From assembly GCA_017559995.1 (NCBI GenBank), contig JAFYPP010000042.1, positions 1 to 60,870 on the forward strand: a stretch of DNA of 60,870 nucleotides. The letters run 5' to 3'. Below the pieces are notes generated by a model. It searched no databases. It saw nothing but the letters and a program-made list of their open reading frames with translations, and was not told the origin of the DNA. Below are positions 14,234 through 23,119 of the stretch, in pieces. The stretch's first letter is position 1. The number at the start of each line of letters is the position of its first letter. The position numbers were made by a program, and so were the translations under genes. This stretch comes from Clostridia bacterium. Lineage in GTDB: Bacteria > Bacillota > Clostridia > Oscillospirales > Butyricicoccaceae.

Positions 14234-15211
14234 TCAGAAATCCTCTCTTTCCTGCAGGAAGCGCAGGGCCTCCCGGGCGGTATTGCAAAGATAAGCCATG
14301 GCTTCCACGGGATAGTTTCCCGCGGCGGTCTCTCCGGTGAGCATCAGGGCGGAAGCGCCGTCCAGCACGGCGTTGAAAATATCGCTGACCTCGGCCCGGG
14401 TGGGCACGGCACGGTGCTCCATGGAGGCCAGCATCTGGGTCACCACCAAAAAGGGCTTGCCCTTGGCATTGCACAAGGCGGCGATGATCTTTTGCGCGGC
14501 GGGCAGCTGCCACAGGGGCATGGCGTTGCCCAGATCGCCCCGGGCGATGACCACGCAGTCGGCCAGGTCGATCCATTCGGGGAGGGTCTGCAGACCCTGG
14601 CGGTTTTCCACCTTGGCGAAGATGCGGATGTGCTCGCCGCCGTACCGCTTGAGGGCCTCCCGCAGTTCCAGCAGGTCCTCCCTGCCCCGGACGAAGGACT
14701 GCATCACGCCGGTGACGCCCATTTGGGGCGCCAGACGGAGGTTTTCCAGATCTTCACCGGTAAGGGCGGGCAGACGGATGTCCAGTCCCGGCGCGGCGAC
14801 GCTTTTGCGGGGCAGCAGGGTGCCGCCGCGGACGACGCGGCAGGTGTCCCCTTCCCCCACTACGGCCTGCAGTTTGCCGTCATCCAGCAAAAGTTCCTGA
14901 CCGGGCCGCAGCGCTTGCAAAAGGATGGCAGGCAGCCGCAGGAGGGACAGCGGCAGGGTCTCCCCTTCCGGCAGTTCCACGGGCAAGCCTTCACTGCCCA
15001 CCCGCAGTTCGGGGCCCTGGAGATCCATGAGGATCTGCGGCGCGGTGCCGCACAGCTCGGCGGCCTGTCGGGCCAGTTCCAGCCAATCCCGGCTTTGCGC
15101 CAGCGAACGGTGGGACAGATTGAGCCGCAGGCCGCACATACCCGTCCGAAACATCTCGGTCAGACGGGACAGATCGGTACAGGCCGGGCCAAAAGTTCCG
15201 TAAACTTCCAT
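14234..15211 (-). CDS. Short pyruvate kinase-like protein
   Basis: The 325-residue protein matches the catalytic barrel and lid of pyruvate kinase: GLRLNLSHRS (substrate Arg/Asn), LMDLQGPELRVG, FAKVENRQGL (catalytic-type Lys), VIARGDLGNAMP (metal-binding Glu/Asp neighbourhood) and TQMLASM.HRAVPTRAEVSDIFNAVLDG. It ends soon after ALMLTGETAAGNYPVEA. The C-terminal allosteric domain is absent; ordinary enzymes have about 470-590 residues. The usual TGPKIR motif reads LQGPELR. It may be a one-domain kinase or a paralogue with changed substrate. It overlaps its neighbour by one base (TAATG). Confidence 0.8.
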   Translation of the reverse strand: MEVYGTFGPACTDLSRLTEMFRTGMCGLRLNLSHRSLAQSRDWLELARQAAELCGTAPQILMDLQGPELRVGSEGLPVELPEGETLPLSLLRLPAILLQALRPGQELLLDDGKLQAVVGEGDTCRVVRGGTLLPRKSVAAPGLDIRLPALTGEDLENLRLAPQMGVTGVMQSFVRGREDLLELREALKRYGGEHIRIFAKVENRQGLQTLPEWIDLADCVVIARGDLGNAMPLWQLPAAQKIIAALCNAKGKPFLVVTQMLASMEHRAVPTRAEVSDIFNAVLDGASALMLTGETAAGNYPVEAMAYLCNTAREALRFLQEREDF

Positions 15212-15726
15212 TACTCGTTGAGGGTGAACTCCCAGCTGCAGGCGCAGGTCTGGTCGGTGATGTCGGGATAGCAGCTGACGCAGCGGCAGGTGATGCGGTC
15301 GTCAATGGTCTTGGCGAAGCCGCTGTACTCGGTCTCGCCCACCGGCTTGCAGGGATGCCACTCCATGCCCTTGCGGCTGCGTGCGGTCTGCACACGACAG
15401 TCCAGGGTGCGGTAGATCAGCTTGTTGCCGTCACGGATGATCTCGTCCCGGTTGATGTTGGAGTACAGGCGCAGGTTCAGGGCCTTTTCCAGGCCGTCCA
15501 GACCGGGATGCTCGGGCAGCTTGAGGAACTCCTTGATCTTTTTGGCTTCGATAACGGTGAACTGGCTCCAGATACGGATATCGTGCTCCATAGCCTCGTC
15601 CATGCCGAACTTTTTCTCCACCGACTGGAACCAGACGCCGTCCATGGCCAGCCAGTTTTTGCAGTACATCTGGATCAGGTCTTCCAGCTGATCCCGGGTC
15701 ATATCCTTCAGGGCTTCGTTTCTCAT
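15211..15726 (-). CDS. DUF6125-family protein
   Basis: This 171-residue soluble protein starts RNEALKDMTRDQLEDLIQ and contains the family's YCKNWLAMDGVWF segment. A Cys-rich tail follows, with CRCVSCYPD and CACSWEF near the C-terminus, which may bind a metal. I recognise it as DUF6125-like, a family without a known activity. GGAGG precedes the ATG at 15726. Its stop overlaps the start of the pyruvate-kinase-like gene, so the two are cotranslated. Confidence 0.75.
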   Translation of the reverse strand: MRNEALKDMTRDQLEDLIQMYCKNWLAMDGVWFQSVEKKFGMDEAMEHDIRIWSQFTVIEAKKIKEFLKLPEHPGLDGLEKALNLRLYSNINRDEIIRDGNKLIYRTLDCRVQTARSRKGMEWHPCKPVGETEYSGFAKTIDDRITCRCVSCYPDITDQTCACSWEFTLNE

Positions 15727-15759
15727 AACATAGGCCTCCGTTTTTTGTTTATCTGTTCA

Positions 15760-17103
15760 TTATACGCTATTTTGTGCCGTAAGGCAAGGGGCAGGCACAC
15801 CGGGACACAGCCGCTCAATGACCTGTGCCGCCGCCAGCAGGCGGCGCTCGTCGGTGCCGTACAGGATGACGCCCAGCGGCACGCCGTCCGTCCTCATGCA
15901 CATTGGCAGGGCGATGGAAGGCAGGCCGGTGAAATGCATGATGTTGGTGCCGCCCGTCATGATACAGGCGTCCACATCCTTCAGTTCCTCCAACAGGGCT
16001 GCCCGGGTCGTTTGCCGCTCTGCCATGGCTTCTTCATAGGCCGGCAGCTGCCGGGAATGCACCATGGCGTTTTCCAGAATGTTGATGCCGTAGGGCATCC
16101 GGGTCTCCGGGTCGGCTTTGTAGGCCTTGATGATGGCCTCCAGCGTTCCCCGGCGAACGGTGGTGTTGGACAGGTAGTTTTCCAGATCCTCCCGGAACTC
16201 GCACCGGTGGATGAGACTTTGCCGGGGCGTCCACGGGTGGCACACCTCGGTCACCGCGGCACCCTCCTGCTGCAACGCGTCCACCAGACGCCGGTAACCG
16301 TCCCGCTCTTCCTGCGGTATGTTGTCCAGATGATAGGTATTGACGGCAAGCCGCAGACCCTTGGTGTGCGCCGCAGGAACGCGCAGCGGCTTTCCCCGCA
16401 GGCCGCCGTAGAGCAGCAGGGCATCACGGACGGTTTTGGCCATGGGGCCGGCGGTGTCCATGGTGGCGGAAATGGGGACGATATACTCCCCCGACAGCGA
16501 ACCGTGGGCCGGCTTGAAGCCCACCACCCCGTGCTCGGTGGCGCAGCCCACGATGGAAAAGCAGGTGTCGGTGCCCACCGCAAAGGAGCAGAAGCCCGCC
16601 GACACCGCCACGGCAGAGCCGGTACTGGAGCCGCTGGGGTCATGGTCGGCCTTGTAGGCGCAGCGCACCTGTCCGCCCCGGGAACTGAAGCCGTTGGGCA
16701 TATTGTCGGCGGTATAGTGGGCGAACTCGGTCATGTTGGTCTTGCCCAGAATGACGGCACCGCTTTTACGGAGATTGGCCACGATGGGTGCATCTCTCCG
16801 GGCGATGTTGTCAGTGAGCACGGCGCTGCCCGCCGTGGTGGGCAGGCCGCACACATCGATGTTGTCCTTGATGAGCACCGGCAGGCCGAACAGGGGCAGG
16901 TCTTCCCTGTCCGCGCGCTTGTCCAGTTGCCGCGCCTGTTCTATGGCGGTAGGGTCAAAGAAGGCCACGCTGTTGAGGCCGCAGGGCTGGTCATAGGCCG
17001 CGATGCGGCGGAGATACTGCCGGGTAAGTCCCTCGGCGGTGATATCCCCCCGGACCAGCAGTTCCCGCTGCTCCAGGGCGGTCAGTTCATACAGATGCTT
17101 CAC
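15760..17103 (-). CDS. Amidase-signature family hydrolase
   Basis: The 447-residue enzyme belongs to the amidase-signature family that hydrolyses amide bonds with a Ser-cisSer-Lys triad. Lys79 lies in GLPVLIKDNIDV, the cis-Ser near 159 in DPSGSSTGSAVAV, and the nucleophile near Ser183. The usual GTDTGGS reads GTDTCFS, keeping the Ser but losing the Gly pair. It resembles GatA and solitary amidases, but no gatB or gatC is nearby, so tRNA amidation is unlikely. The start overlaps the HD gene by 17 bases. The substrate is unknown. Confidence 0.85.
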   Translation of the reverse strand: MKHLYELTALEQRELLVRGDITAEGLTRQYLRRIAAYDQPCGLNSVAFFDPTAIEQARQLDKRADREDLPLFGLPVLIKDNIDVCGLPTTAGSAVLTDNIARRDAPIVANLRKSGAVILGKTNMTEFAHYTADNMPNGFSSRGGQVRCAYKADHDPSGSSTGSAVAVSAGFCSFAVGTDTCFSIVGCATEHGVVGFKPAHGSLSGEYIVPISATMDTAGPMAKTVRDALLLYGGLRGKPLRVPAAHTKGLRLAVNTYHLDNIPQEERDGYRRLVDALQQEGAAVTEVCHPWTPRQSLIHRCEFREDLENYLSNTTVRRGTLEAIIKAYKADPETRMPYGINILENAMVHSRQLPAYEEAMAERQTTRAALLEELKDVDACIMTGGTNIMHFTGLPSIALPMCMRTDGVPLGVILYGTDERRLLAAAQVIERLCPGVPAPCLTAQNSV

Positions 17104-17668
17104 GGTTTCCCTCCTCTGCGATTTTGCGGCGGGTCATGCGGTCGATCTCGGCCTTGAGGGCGGTGAGATAGGGCGAAAAGGTCACCTTGTCGGCGCCGTA
17201 GGCCAGCTGCAGGTCGTACTCCAGCGGCAGCCAGGTGGAAATGTCGCTTTCGTCGTGCTGGATCACCGCCTCCAGGTTGTCCAGAGCCTTATAGATCCGG
17301 GCCTCCCGGGTCTGCAGGGCGTTCATTTCGGCCAGCAGATCTCGGAACTCGGTACGGGAAGGCTCCGGGAAGGTATCTACCCATCCGGCCAGCAGCGCCT
17401 GCTCCTTTTCCCGGTGACCGGGGACCTTGTCAAAGGCGGGGATATCCCCGGTAAAGGACTCGCCCAGATCGTGGATGAGACACATTCGGATGACCTTGTT
17501 CATATCGTCATGGGGAAACTCGTCGGCCACCAGCATGGCCATCAGCGCCAGCCGCCAGCTGTGCTCGGCTACGCTCTCCCGTCGGCCGGAAGAGGTGTCG
17601 CAGTGGCGGGTGACGCATTTCAGCTTTTCCGCCTGACGCAGGATATTCAGTAAAGTGATGGGTTCCAT
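17087..17668 (-). CDS. HD-domain hydrolase (YfbR-like)
   Basis: The 193-residue protein has a complete HD signature: ESVAEHSWR (His), then CLIHDLGE (His-Asp) and a distal Asp in LDNLEAVIQ. This arrangement matches YfbR-like 5'-deoxynucleotidases and related phosphohydrolases. It probably acts on nucleoside monophosphates in the cytoplasm, though the exact substrate is uncertain. The ATG at 17668 follows CAGGAG; extensions upstream run into the next gene. It is part of a minus-strand run with the amidase and a small membrane protein. Confidence 0.85.
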   Translation of the reverse strand: MEPITLLNILRQAEKLKCVTRHCDTSSGRRESVAEHSWRLALMAMLVADEFPHDDMNKVIRMCLIHDLGESFTGDIPAFDKVPGHREKEQALLAGWVDTFPEPSRTEFRDLLAEMNALQTREARIYKALDNLEAVIQHDESDISTWLPLEYDLQLAYGADKVTFSPYLTALKAEIDRMTRRKIAEEGNREASV

Positions 17669-17681
17669 ATGGGCGCTCCTG

Positions 17682-18098
17682 TCAGTTGAACACGTTGAAG
17701 AACCGCGCCAGCGGCTCCACCACATCGGCCAGATCTTCAATGGCCCGGTTCAGCGTTTCAAAATCAATGATGTTGAGCTTTTCGGTGGCCTGCTCCACGG
17801 CGCCCTGGCTTGTGGTGACAAAGGCGTCCACATCGGCTACCATACCGTCCAGGTCAGCGGCTGCCAGTTCCCGGGTGACGGTATCCAGATTGGTGAGGAT
17901 GGTGTCCAGTTCACCGTCCAGGGTATCGGTGACGGCCTCCAAGTCGGTGAGCACGGTCTCCATCTGCCCTGCTACCGTCCGCACCTGGGGCACGATGGAC
18001 AGAACCACCACAAAAACGCCCAGACAGCAAAGGGCGGCTACCGCCGTAAAAATGCATTGCCAGCGGGCATAAGCGGTCTGCTTGTTGTTTTCCTCCAT
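17682..18098 (-). CDS. Single-span membrane protein with coiled-coil tail
   Basis: This 138-residue protein has a short cytoplasmic start, one membrane segment (about 14-38: CIFTAVAALCCLGVFVVVL) and an extracellular heptad-like helix with regularly spaced Val, Leu and Thr (VLTDLEAVTDTLDGELDTIL). The pattern resembles DUF948-type proteins, but I cannot assign the family firmly. The ATG at 18098 follows GGAGG by 8 bases; a longer frame upstream overlaps the terminator of the ABC-F gene. No function is assigned. Confidence 0.75.
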   Translation of the reverse strand: MEENNKQTAYARWQCIFTAVAALCCLGVFVVVLSIVPQVRTVAGQMETVLTDLEAVTDTLDGELDTILTNLDTVTRELAAADLDGMVADVDAFVTTSQGAVEQATEKLNIIDFETLNRAIEDLADVVEPLARFFNVFN

Positions 18099-18141
18099 GA
18101 AGAACGCCTCCTTCTGTTCAGATAGATTTATCATAGCATAC

Positions 18142-18205
18142 TTGCGGGAGTTCCCGCAAGCCGATATGGAAAAAGCGCCGCAGGCTTTCCCGCGGCGCTC
18201 TTCTG
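18142..18205 (-). terminator. Terminator of the ABC-F gene plus a second hairpin
   Basis: On the minus strand GAGCGCCGCGGG pairs with CCTGCGGCGCTT, followed by TTTCC (18168-18203). A second perfect hairpin, CTTGCGGGA/TCCCGCAAG, lies at 18143-18162. Confidence 0.75.
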
Positions 18206-18208
18206 TTT

Positions 18209-19954
18209 TTATCGCATCTGTTCCACGATGTCGCCCAGCTGGTCGCACAGTACCTGGGCTTTGGCGCAGTCGTTGTCCCGCAGACAATGGGCGATGCGGG
18301 TCTCCAGTTCCTTTTTCTGCTGCTCCAGCAGCAGGTAATCCTTGTCAAAATGATGCTTGTAGATCATCTTGCGGAAGGCCCGGGCGCTCATGGGGCGCAC
18401 CGTGCCGTCCTCCACGAACAGCACCCGGTCGGCGCAGCCGGCAATGGTGTAAAAGTCGTGGGAAACCATCAGCACGGCGCCGCGGTAGGCCTCCACCGCC
18501 TCCTCCAGCGCCTGCTGGGCAAAGGTGTCCAGATGGCTGGAAGGCTCGTCCAGCAGCAGCAGGTTGGCGTTTCCAACACCCAGCACCGCCAGCTGCAGCA
18601 GGTTCTTCTCACCGCCCGACAGATGCTCCACCCGGCGGTGCAGGCCGTCGGGGTCAAAGCAGTAGCCGGACAGATAGTTTTCGATGTCCTCCCGGGTCTC
18701 AAACCCCAGACCGAAGAACAGGTCGTACAGGCTGTCGGCCTCCCGGAACACCTCTTCGTGGAGCTGGGAGAAGAAGCCCACCCGGGCCTGTTCTCCAAAG
18801 GACACGGCGGAGTTTCCGCCCTTCCAGATCTCACGCAGCATGGAGGTCTTGCCGGTGCCGTTGGGGCCCACCAGGGCGACCTTCTCCCCTTCCTTCAGGT
18901 CGAAGGACACGGCGGACAGCAGCTTGTGCGCAAAGGACAGGCTGTAGTCGGTGACGGTCAGCAGAGGCTGGGGCTCTTCAGACACCTCCACCTGGGGCAG
19001 GCGGATGTCCGGACGGCGGGTCTCCACGTAGGGCACCTCGGTGCGGCTGGCCAGAGCGCGGTTGAGCTGGCTGACCTTGCCCTTGAGGACACGGCCCTTC
19101 TGGGGCGAGATCACCTGGGTGGCGTCGTCCCGGAGGCGTTCCACCAGTTCCTCCAGCCGGGCGATCTCGGCGTTGTCCGCAGAGGCGGTCACCTGCTGGT
19201 CGATCTTCTTCTGCAGGCGATAGTGGTCGTAGGCCAGGAAGTTGCCGTCGTACTGGGCCATACCGCCGTTTTCCAGATGCCAGATCTTGTCGAAGCAGTG
19301 GTTGAGCAGATAGCGGTTGTGGGTCACCACCAGCAGCGTGCCCTCGTAGGCGTTGATCAGATCCCGCAGGCCGGTGAGATTTTCAAAATCCAAAAACACG
19401 TCGGGCTCGTCCATGATGAGCAGACCGGGGCGGCGCAGCATCTGCCGGATGATCTGCACCAGCTTATATTCACCGCCGCTGAGCTTATACAGCTCCAGAT
19501 CGGCCTTGTCGGACAGTTCGGCCAGATGCAGCTGGCGGCGGATATTGCCCTCGGCGTTGTCGGCATCCATGGCCTGACTTTCGTCCAGCAGCTGCTGGTA
19601 GCGCTCCATCAGCGCCTCCAAATCGTCGCCGGAGGCCATTTCGTCGCATACCGTTGCGATATCCTGCTCCAATTGCGCGAAATCCCGGCGGAGATAGTCC
19701 AGAACGGTGTCCTGCTGCTCCTTTTCCCGGTTGGCGAACTGGCTGACATAGCCCAGACGGCCGGCGGCCTCCAGTTTGATGCGGCCCTCGTAGGTATAGT
19801 CCTCCGGGTGGAGGATCAGCTGGGCCAGACTGGTCTTGCCGGTGCCGTTGCTGCCGATGAGTGCGCAGTGGCGGCCGCTTTCCAGCTGGAAGGTCAGGTT
19901 ATGGAACAATTCCTGCTGGGGATATCCGAAAGAGAGTTTTTCCGCTTTGATCAT
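18209..19954 (-). CDS. ABC-F family ATPase
   Basis: The 581-residue protein has two ATPase domains and no membrane segment, the ABC-F layout. Domain one has GSNGTGKTS, the unusual signature LSGGEYKLVQ and Walker B LLIMDEPDVFLD. Domain two has GPNGTGKTS, LSGGEKNLLQ and LLLLDEPSSHLD. A charged linker between them (about 250-330) would reach into the ribosome. Members either protect ribosomes from antibiotics or tune translation; the linker sequence does not tell me which. ATG 19954 follows GAGGG; ATG 19960 overlaps the ribosome site. Confidence 0.87.
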   Translation of the reverse strand: MIKAEKLSFGYPQQELFHNLTFQLESGRHCALIGSNGTGKTSLAQLILHPEDYTYEGRIKLEAAGRLGYVSQFANREKEQQDTVLDYLRRDFAQLEQDIATVCDEMASGDDLEALMERYQQLLDESQAMDADNAEGNIRRQLHLAELSDKADLELYKLSGGEYKLVQIIRQMLRRPGLLIMDEPDVFLDFENLTGLRDLINAYEGTLLVVTHNRYLLNHCFDKIWHLENGGMAQYDGNFLAYDHYRLQKKIDQQVTASADNAEIARLEELVERLRDDATQVISPQKGRVLKGKVSQLNRALASRTEVPYVETRRPDIRLPQVEVSEEPQPLLTVTDYSLSFAHKLLSAVSFDLKEGEKVALVGPNGTGKTSMLREIWKGGNSAVSFGEQARVGFFSQLHEEVFREADSLYDLFFGLGFETREDIENYLSGYCFDPDGLHRRVEHLSGGEKNLLQLAVLGVGNANLLLLDEPSSHLDTFAQQALEEAVEAYRGAVLMVSHDFYTIAGCADRVLFVEDGTVRPMSARAFRKMIYKHHFDKDYLLLEQQKKELETRIAHCLRDNDCAKAQVLCDQLGDIVEQMR

Positions 19955-20170
19955 GGTCATCCCTCGTTTTCATAGTCTTATCTTATTTATTTTAGAGGGA
20001 AACCTGCCATAAAGCAAGGAAAAAAGTGAGAAATCCCATATTTACCGAAAATTCAGACTTTGTTGTCCGGCTGTTCACGATTACGGCCTATCATCAGGGA
20101 AACGACAGGATTTACCCGCCGCCTTTTACATATACTATCGGCAGGTATGGGTAGAGAAAGGATGCTTTGT

Positions 20171-21133
20171 ATGAAAAAACTGACCAAGGGACTTTTGGCG
20201 GGCGCGGGGGTGCTGGTGGGTGCCGCCGCGGTTTCCCACGGCATTACCGACCACATGGTGCGGCTGGCGCTGGACCGGGAAGCGCCCCGCTGGGCACGGA
20301 GGGTCACCGCGAAGCGGGAACGTACCGCCTGGGACGATCCCCTGTTCCGTCAGGCGTTGGAGGAAGGCCTGGAGCTGGAAAATCAGCCCCACCACACCAT
20401 TGAGATCTGCGCCCGGGACGGCGAAGTGCTGGTGGGACACTGGTTCCCCGTGGAGCGCCCTCGGCGCATCGTGCTGGCCATGCACGGCTGGCGGTCGGCG
20501 TGGTACCGGGATTTCGGCGGCATCGCCGCCTTTCTCCGGGAGCAGGAGTGCAGCGTGCTGTACGCCGAGCAGCGCGGGCAGAACGCCAGCACCGGCGACT
20601 ATATGGGGTTCGGTATGCTGGAGCGGTACGACTGTCTGGATTGGCTGCAGTGGCTGGCGGACAGCCAGGGCACTTCTCTGCCGGTGTATCTGGCCGGCGT
20701 TTCCATGGGCGCGACTACCGTGCTGATGGCCACCGGCTTTGACCTGCCGCCCCAGGTGAAGGGCGTGATCGCCGATTGCGGATTCACCTCGGCCCACGCC
20801 ATTTGGGATCACGTCTGCCGGGACGGGCTGCACCTGTCCTACGGCCTGCACCGCTACGGCGCCGAGCGGCTTTGCCGGCGGAAGATCCGGGTGGGCACCA
20901 AGGACTACTCCACCGTGGAGGCTCTGGCCCGATGCCGGGTGCCGGTGCTGTTCATCCACGGGCTGGCAGACGATTTCGTGCCGCCGGAGATGACCTATGA
21001 AAACTTCGGCGCCTGCGCCGCCCCCAAGCGGCTGCTCACCGTTGCCGGCGCCGGCCACGGCATGAGCTGGTATGTGGACGGTGACCGCTACCGGCAGGAG
21101 CTGCTGGCCCTCTGGCGGGAAAACGACGGGTGA
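20171..21133 (+). CDS. Alpha/beta hydrolase
   Basis: The 320-residue protein starts MKKLTKGLLAGAGVLVGAAA, a membrane anchor or signal-like segment. The hydrolase fold follows: HG motif LAMHGWRSAWYRD, nucleophile elbow GVSMGATT, acid in FIHGLADDFVPP and a final His in AGAGHGMSW. It resembles YqkD/FrsA-type esterases. The nucleophile is Ser in GVSMG. AAAGGA precedes the ATG. The neighbouring transporter has its own promoter, so this is likely a single-gene unit. The substrate is unknown. Confidence 0.87.
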   Translation: MKKLTKGLLAGAGVLVGAAAVSHGITDHMVRLALDREAPRWARRVTAKRERTAWDDPLFRQALEEGLELENQPHHTIEICARDGEVLVGHWFPVERPRRIVLAMHGWRSAWYRDFGGIAAFLREQECSVLYAEQRGQNASTGDYMGFGMLERYDCLDWLQWLADSQGTSLPVYLAGVSMGATTVLMATGFDLPPQVKGVIADCGFTSAHAIWDHVCRDGLHLSYGLHRYGAERLCRRKIRVGTKDYSTVEALARCRVPVLFIHGLADDFVPPEMTYENFGACAAPKRLLTVAGAGHGMSWYVDGDRYRQELLALWRENDG

Positions 21134-21156
21134 AAAATGGTTGTCCCACGCGGCCC

Positions 21157-21185
21157 TTGCGCCCGTTGGCGGCATCTGTTATAAT
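21157..21185 (+). promoter_or_regulatory. Sigma-A promoter of the YkvI-like gene
   Basis: TTGCGC (21157-21162), 17-bp spacer and TATAAT (21180-21185), 34 bp upstream of the ATG at 21220. Confidence 0.65.
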
Positions 21186-21219
21186 GCAGATGATTTTGCG
21201 ACGTTTGAGGTGTTTCGCT

Positions 21220-22278
21220 ATGAAACAGATTTCCGCCAGACAGCTTGCCCTGTCCTTCACCGGCGTGTTTTTGGGCGCCGGTTTCGTTTCCGGACAGGAG
21301 CTGTGGCAATTTTTCGCCTGCTACGGTCCCATCGGCTTGGTGGGTTTTATCGGCACGGCTGGCCTGTTCTTTTTGGTAAATTACGCGGCGCTGAGCCTTG
21401 CCCGCGTCACCGGCAGCGAGGACATGGCCCGGGCCATGACCCCGGCCAACCGGCCCCGGCTGCGGCTGCTGGTGGGCACCATGCAGAGCATTCTTCTGTT
21501 CGGCGTTATGGTGATCATGATCGCCGGCGCGTCGGCCCTTATCCGGCAGCTCACCGGCCTGCCCGCCCCGGCGGCAGGCGCCATCTTCACGCTGGTGGTG
21601 GCGCTGGTGGCGTTGATGGGCCTGCAGGGCCTGGTAGCCACCTTTTCCCTGTTGGTGCCGGTGACCACTGCCTGCGCAATGATTTTGGCGGCGGCGGTGC
21701 TGTTCCGGAACGGCTTCCGCTTCGCGCCCCCCACTGGCAGCGTGTCCCCCATGCTGCCCAACTGGATCGTGGGATTTCTCACCTACGCGGCCTATAACCT
21801 GTTCGGCACGGTGTGTACGCTGGTGCCCATGGCCAAGCTGCTGCCCTCACAGAAGTCCCTTCGGGGCGGTTTGGGCGGCGGCAGCTGCATCCTGATAGTG
21901 CTGGCCTGGAGCATGATCGCCGCCATGGCGGCCCAGCCTTCGTCGGGCGCCGGCGAACTGCCTATGGCCGTTCTGGCCGGAACATTGCACCCCGTTTTGG
22001 AGGTCAGCTACGGTCTGCTGATGGGACTGGGTATGTTCAGCGCCACCCTCAGCAGCATGAGCGCCCTCACCGGACAGCTGGAGATCCGGGTGCCCCGGCT
22101 GCGGCAGTACCATCGGCCCTTCTTCCTGACGCTGCTGGTCTTTGCCTATGTGGGCAGTCTGCTGGGCTTCGGCAACCTCATCGGCGTGGTCTATCCCATC
22201 TTCGGCTACGCCAGCGTGCCCTTCCTGGTGTGTCTGGTGATCAACTGGCGCCGCGCCTCCAAGGCCGTGAAAGGATGA
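21220..22278 (+). CDS. YkvI-family membrane transporter-like protein
   Basis: The 352-residue protein has about ten membrane segments and begins with GVFLGAGFVSGQELWQFF, the glycine-rich unwound-helix motif shared by YkvI proteins and LeuT-fold amino-acid transporters. Its size and start agree with the YkvI group, whose substrate is not established. GAGG lies upstream of the ATG; an earlier ATG at 21130 would overlap the hydrolase gene and the promoter. Its stop overlaps the first possible ATG of the next gene, so the two are coupled. Confidence 0.8.
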   Translation: MKQISARQLALSFTGVFLGAGFVSGQELWQFFACYGPIGLVGFIGTAGLFFLVNYAALSLARVTGSEDMARAMTPANRPRLRLLVGTMQSILLFGVMVIMIAGASALIRQLTGLPAPAAGAIFTLVVALVALMGLQGLVATFSLLVPVTTACAMILAAAVLFRNGFRFAPPTGSVSPMLPNWIVGFLTYAAYNLFGTVCTLVPMAKLLPSQKSLRGGLGGGSCILIVLAWSMIAAMAAQPSSGAGELPMAVLAGTLHPVLEVSYGLLMGLGMFSATLSSMSALTGQLEIRVPRLRQYHRPFFLTLLVFAYVGSLLGFGNLIGVVYPIFGYASVPFLVCLVINWRRASKAVKG

Positions 22279-22283
22279 TGACC

Positions 22284-23066
22284 ATGAGACTGACGGTTTT
22301 GGCGGACAACAACACCTACATTGACCAGTATTACCTGGGCGAGCCGGCCTTTTGCTGCCTGCTGGAGGCCGAGGGAAAAAAGATCCTGTTTGATACAGGA
22401 TACTCCGACGTTTTTCTGAAAAATGCCCAAACGATGGGCATCGACCTGACCGACCTCACCCACGTCGCCCTGTCCCACGGACACAACGACCACACCCGAG
22501 GCCTGCTGTTCCTGCCGCCCTCCCCTGCCACACTGGTGGCCCATCCCCACTGCTTTTTGCCCAAGGCCTTTGAGGGCGAGGACATCGGCGCGCCCTTCTC
22601 CGCGGAAGAGGCCGCCCAGCGCTGGGACGTGCGCCTGTGCCGGGAGCCGATGGCCCTCACCGAGCACCTGCTTTGGCTTGGCGAGATCCCCCGTGTCACC
22701 GATTTTGAAAACAAGTCGCCCATCGGCACCTGCGGCGGTGAGGCGGACTTTTTGCCGGACGACACCGCCCTTGTCTGGCGGCGTGAGGATGGCATCTTCC
22801 TCATCACCGGTTGCTCCCACAGCGGCATCTGCAACATGGTGGAATACGCCAAAAAGGTGTGCGGCGATGACAGGGTGCTGGGCATTCTGGGCGGATTTCA
22901 TCTGCTGGAGGATGGCCCGCAGCTGGACAAAACGGTGGACCGGCTGGCGGGCCTGGGCCTGCAAATGCTGTACCCCTGCCACTGCGTTTGCCTGCAGGCC
23001 AAGGCAAAAATGCTTTCCCGCATGCCGGTCACCGAAGTGGGCGTGGGCATGACGCTGGAACTGTAA
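22284..23066 (+). CDS. Metallo-beta-lactamase-fold hydrolase
   Basis: The 260-residue protein has the metal-binding signature SHGHNDHTRG (about 66-75), an upstream DTGYSD segment, GCSHSGI and a final His in GGFHLL. It resembles the archaeal/bacterial group annotated as DHPPP-synthase-like or Tm0207-type proteins, cytoplasmic and of uncertain substrate. The start at 22284 is 8 bases after AAGGA; in-frame ATGs at 22275 and 22278 are alternatives overlapping the previous stop. It forms an operon with the YkvI-like gene. Confidence 0.85.
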   Translation: MRLTVLADNNTYIDQYYLGEPAFCCLLEAEGKKILFDTGYSDVFLKNAQTMGIDLTDLTHVALSHGHNDHTRGLLFLPPSPATLVAHPHCFLPKAFEGEDIGAPFSAEEAAQRWDVRLCREPMALTEHLLWLGEIPRVTDFENKSPIGTCGGEADFLPDDTALVWRREDGIFLITGCSHSGICNMVEYAKKVCGDDRVLGILGGFHLLEDGPQLDKTVDRLAGLGLQMLYPCHCVCLQAKAKMLSRMPVTEVGVGMTLEL

Positions 23067-23072
23067 AACGCA

Positions 23073-23112
23073 AAAAAGAACCCCCGGAGCGGTTGCTCCG
23101 GGGGTTTTGTTA
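23073..23112. terminator. Bidirectional terminator, copy 2
   Basis: AACCCCCGGAGCGG/TTGCTCCGGGGGTT with A and T runs on both sides, nearly identical to 10686-10722. It ends the metallo-hydrolase operon and the adhesin gene that converge here. Confidence 0.9.
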
Positions 23113-23119
23113 TGAGATT

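Noticed and set aside
15760..17103. Amidase as GatA of the glutamyl-tRNA amidotransferase
   Set aside because: No gatB or gatC adjoins it and the nucleophile loop differs from GatA.
18209..19954. ABC-F protein as a named antibiotic-resistance gene
   Set aside because: The linker sequence alone does not identify a resistance subfamily, and no drug-sensing leader is visible upstream.
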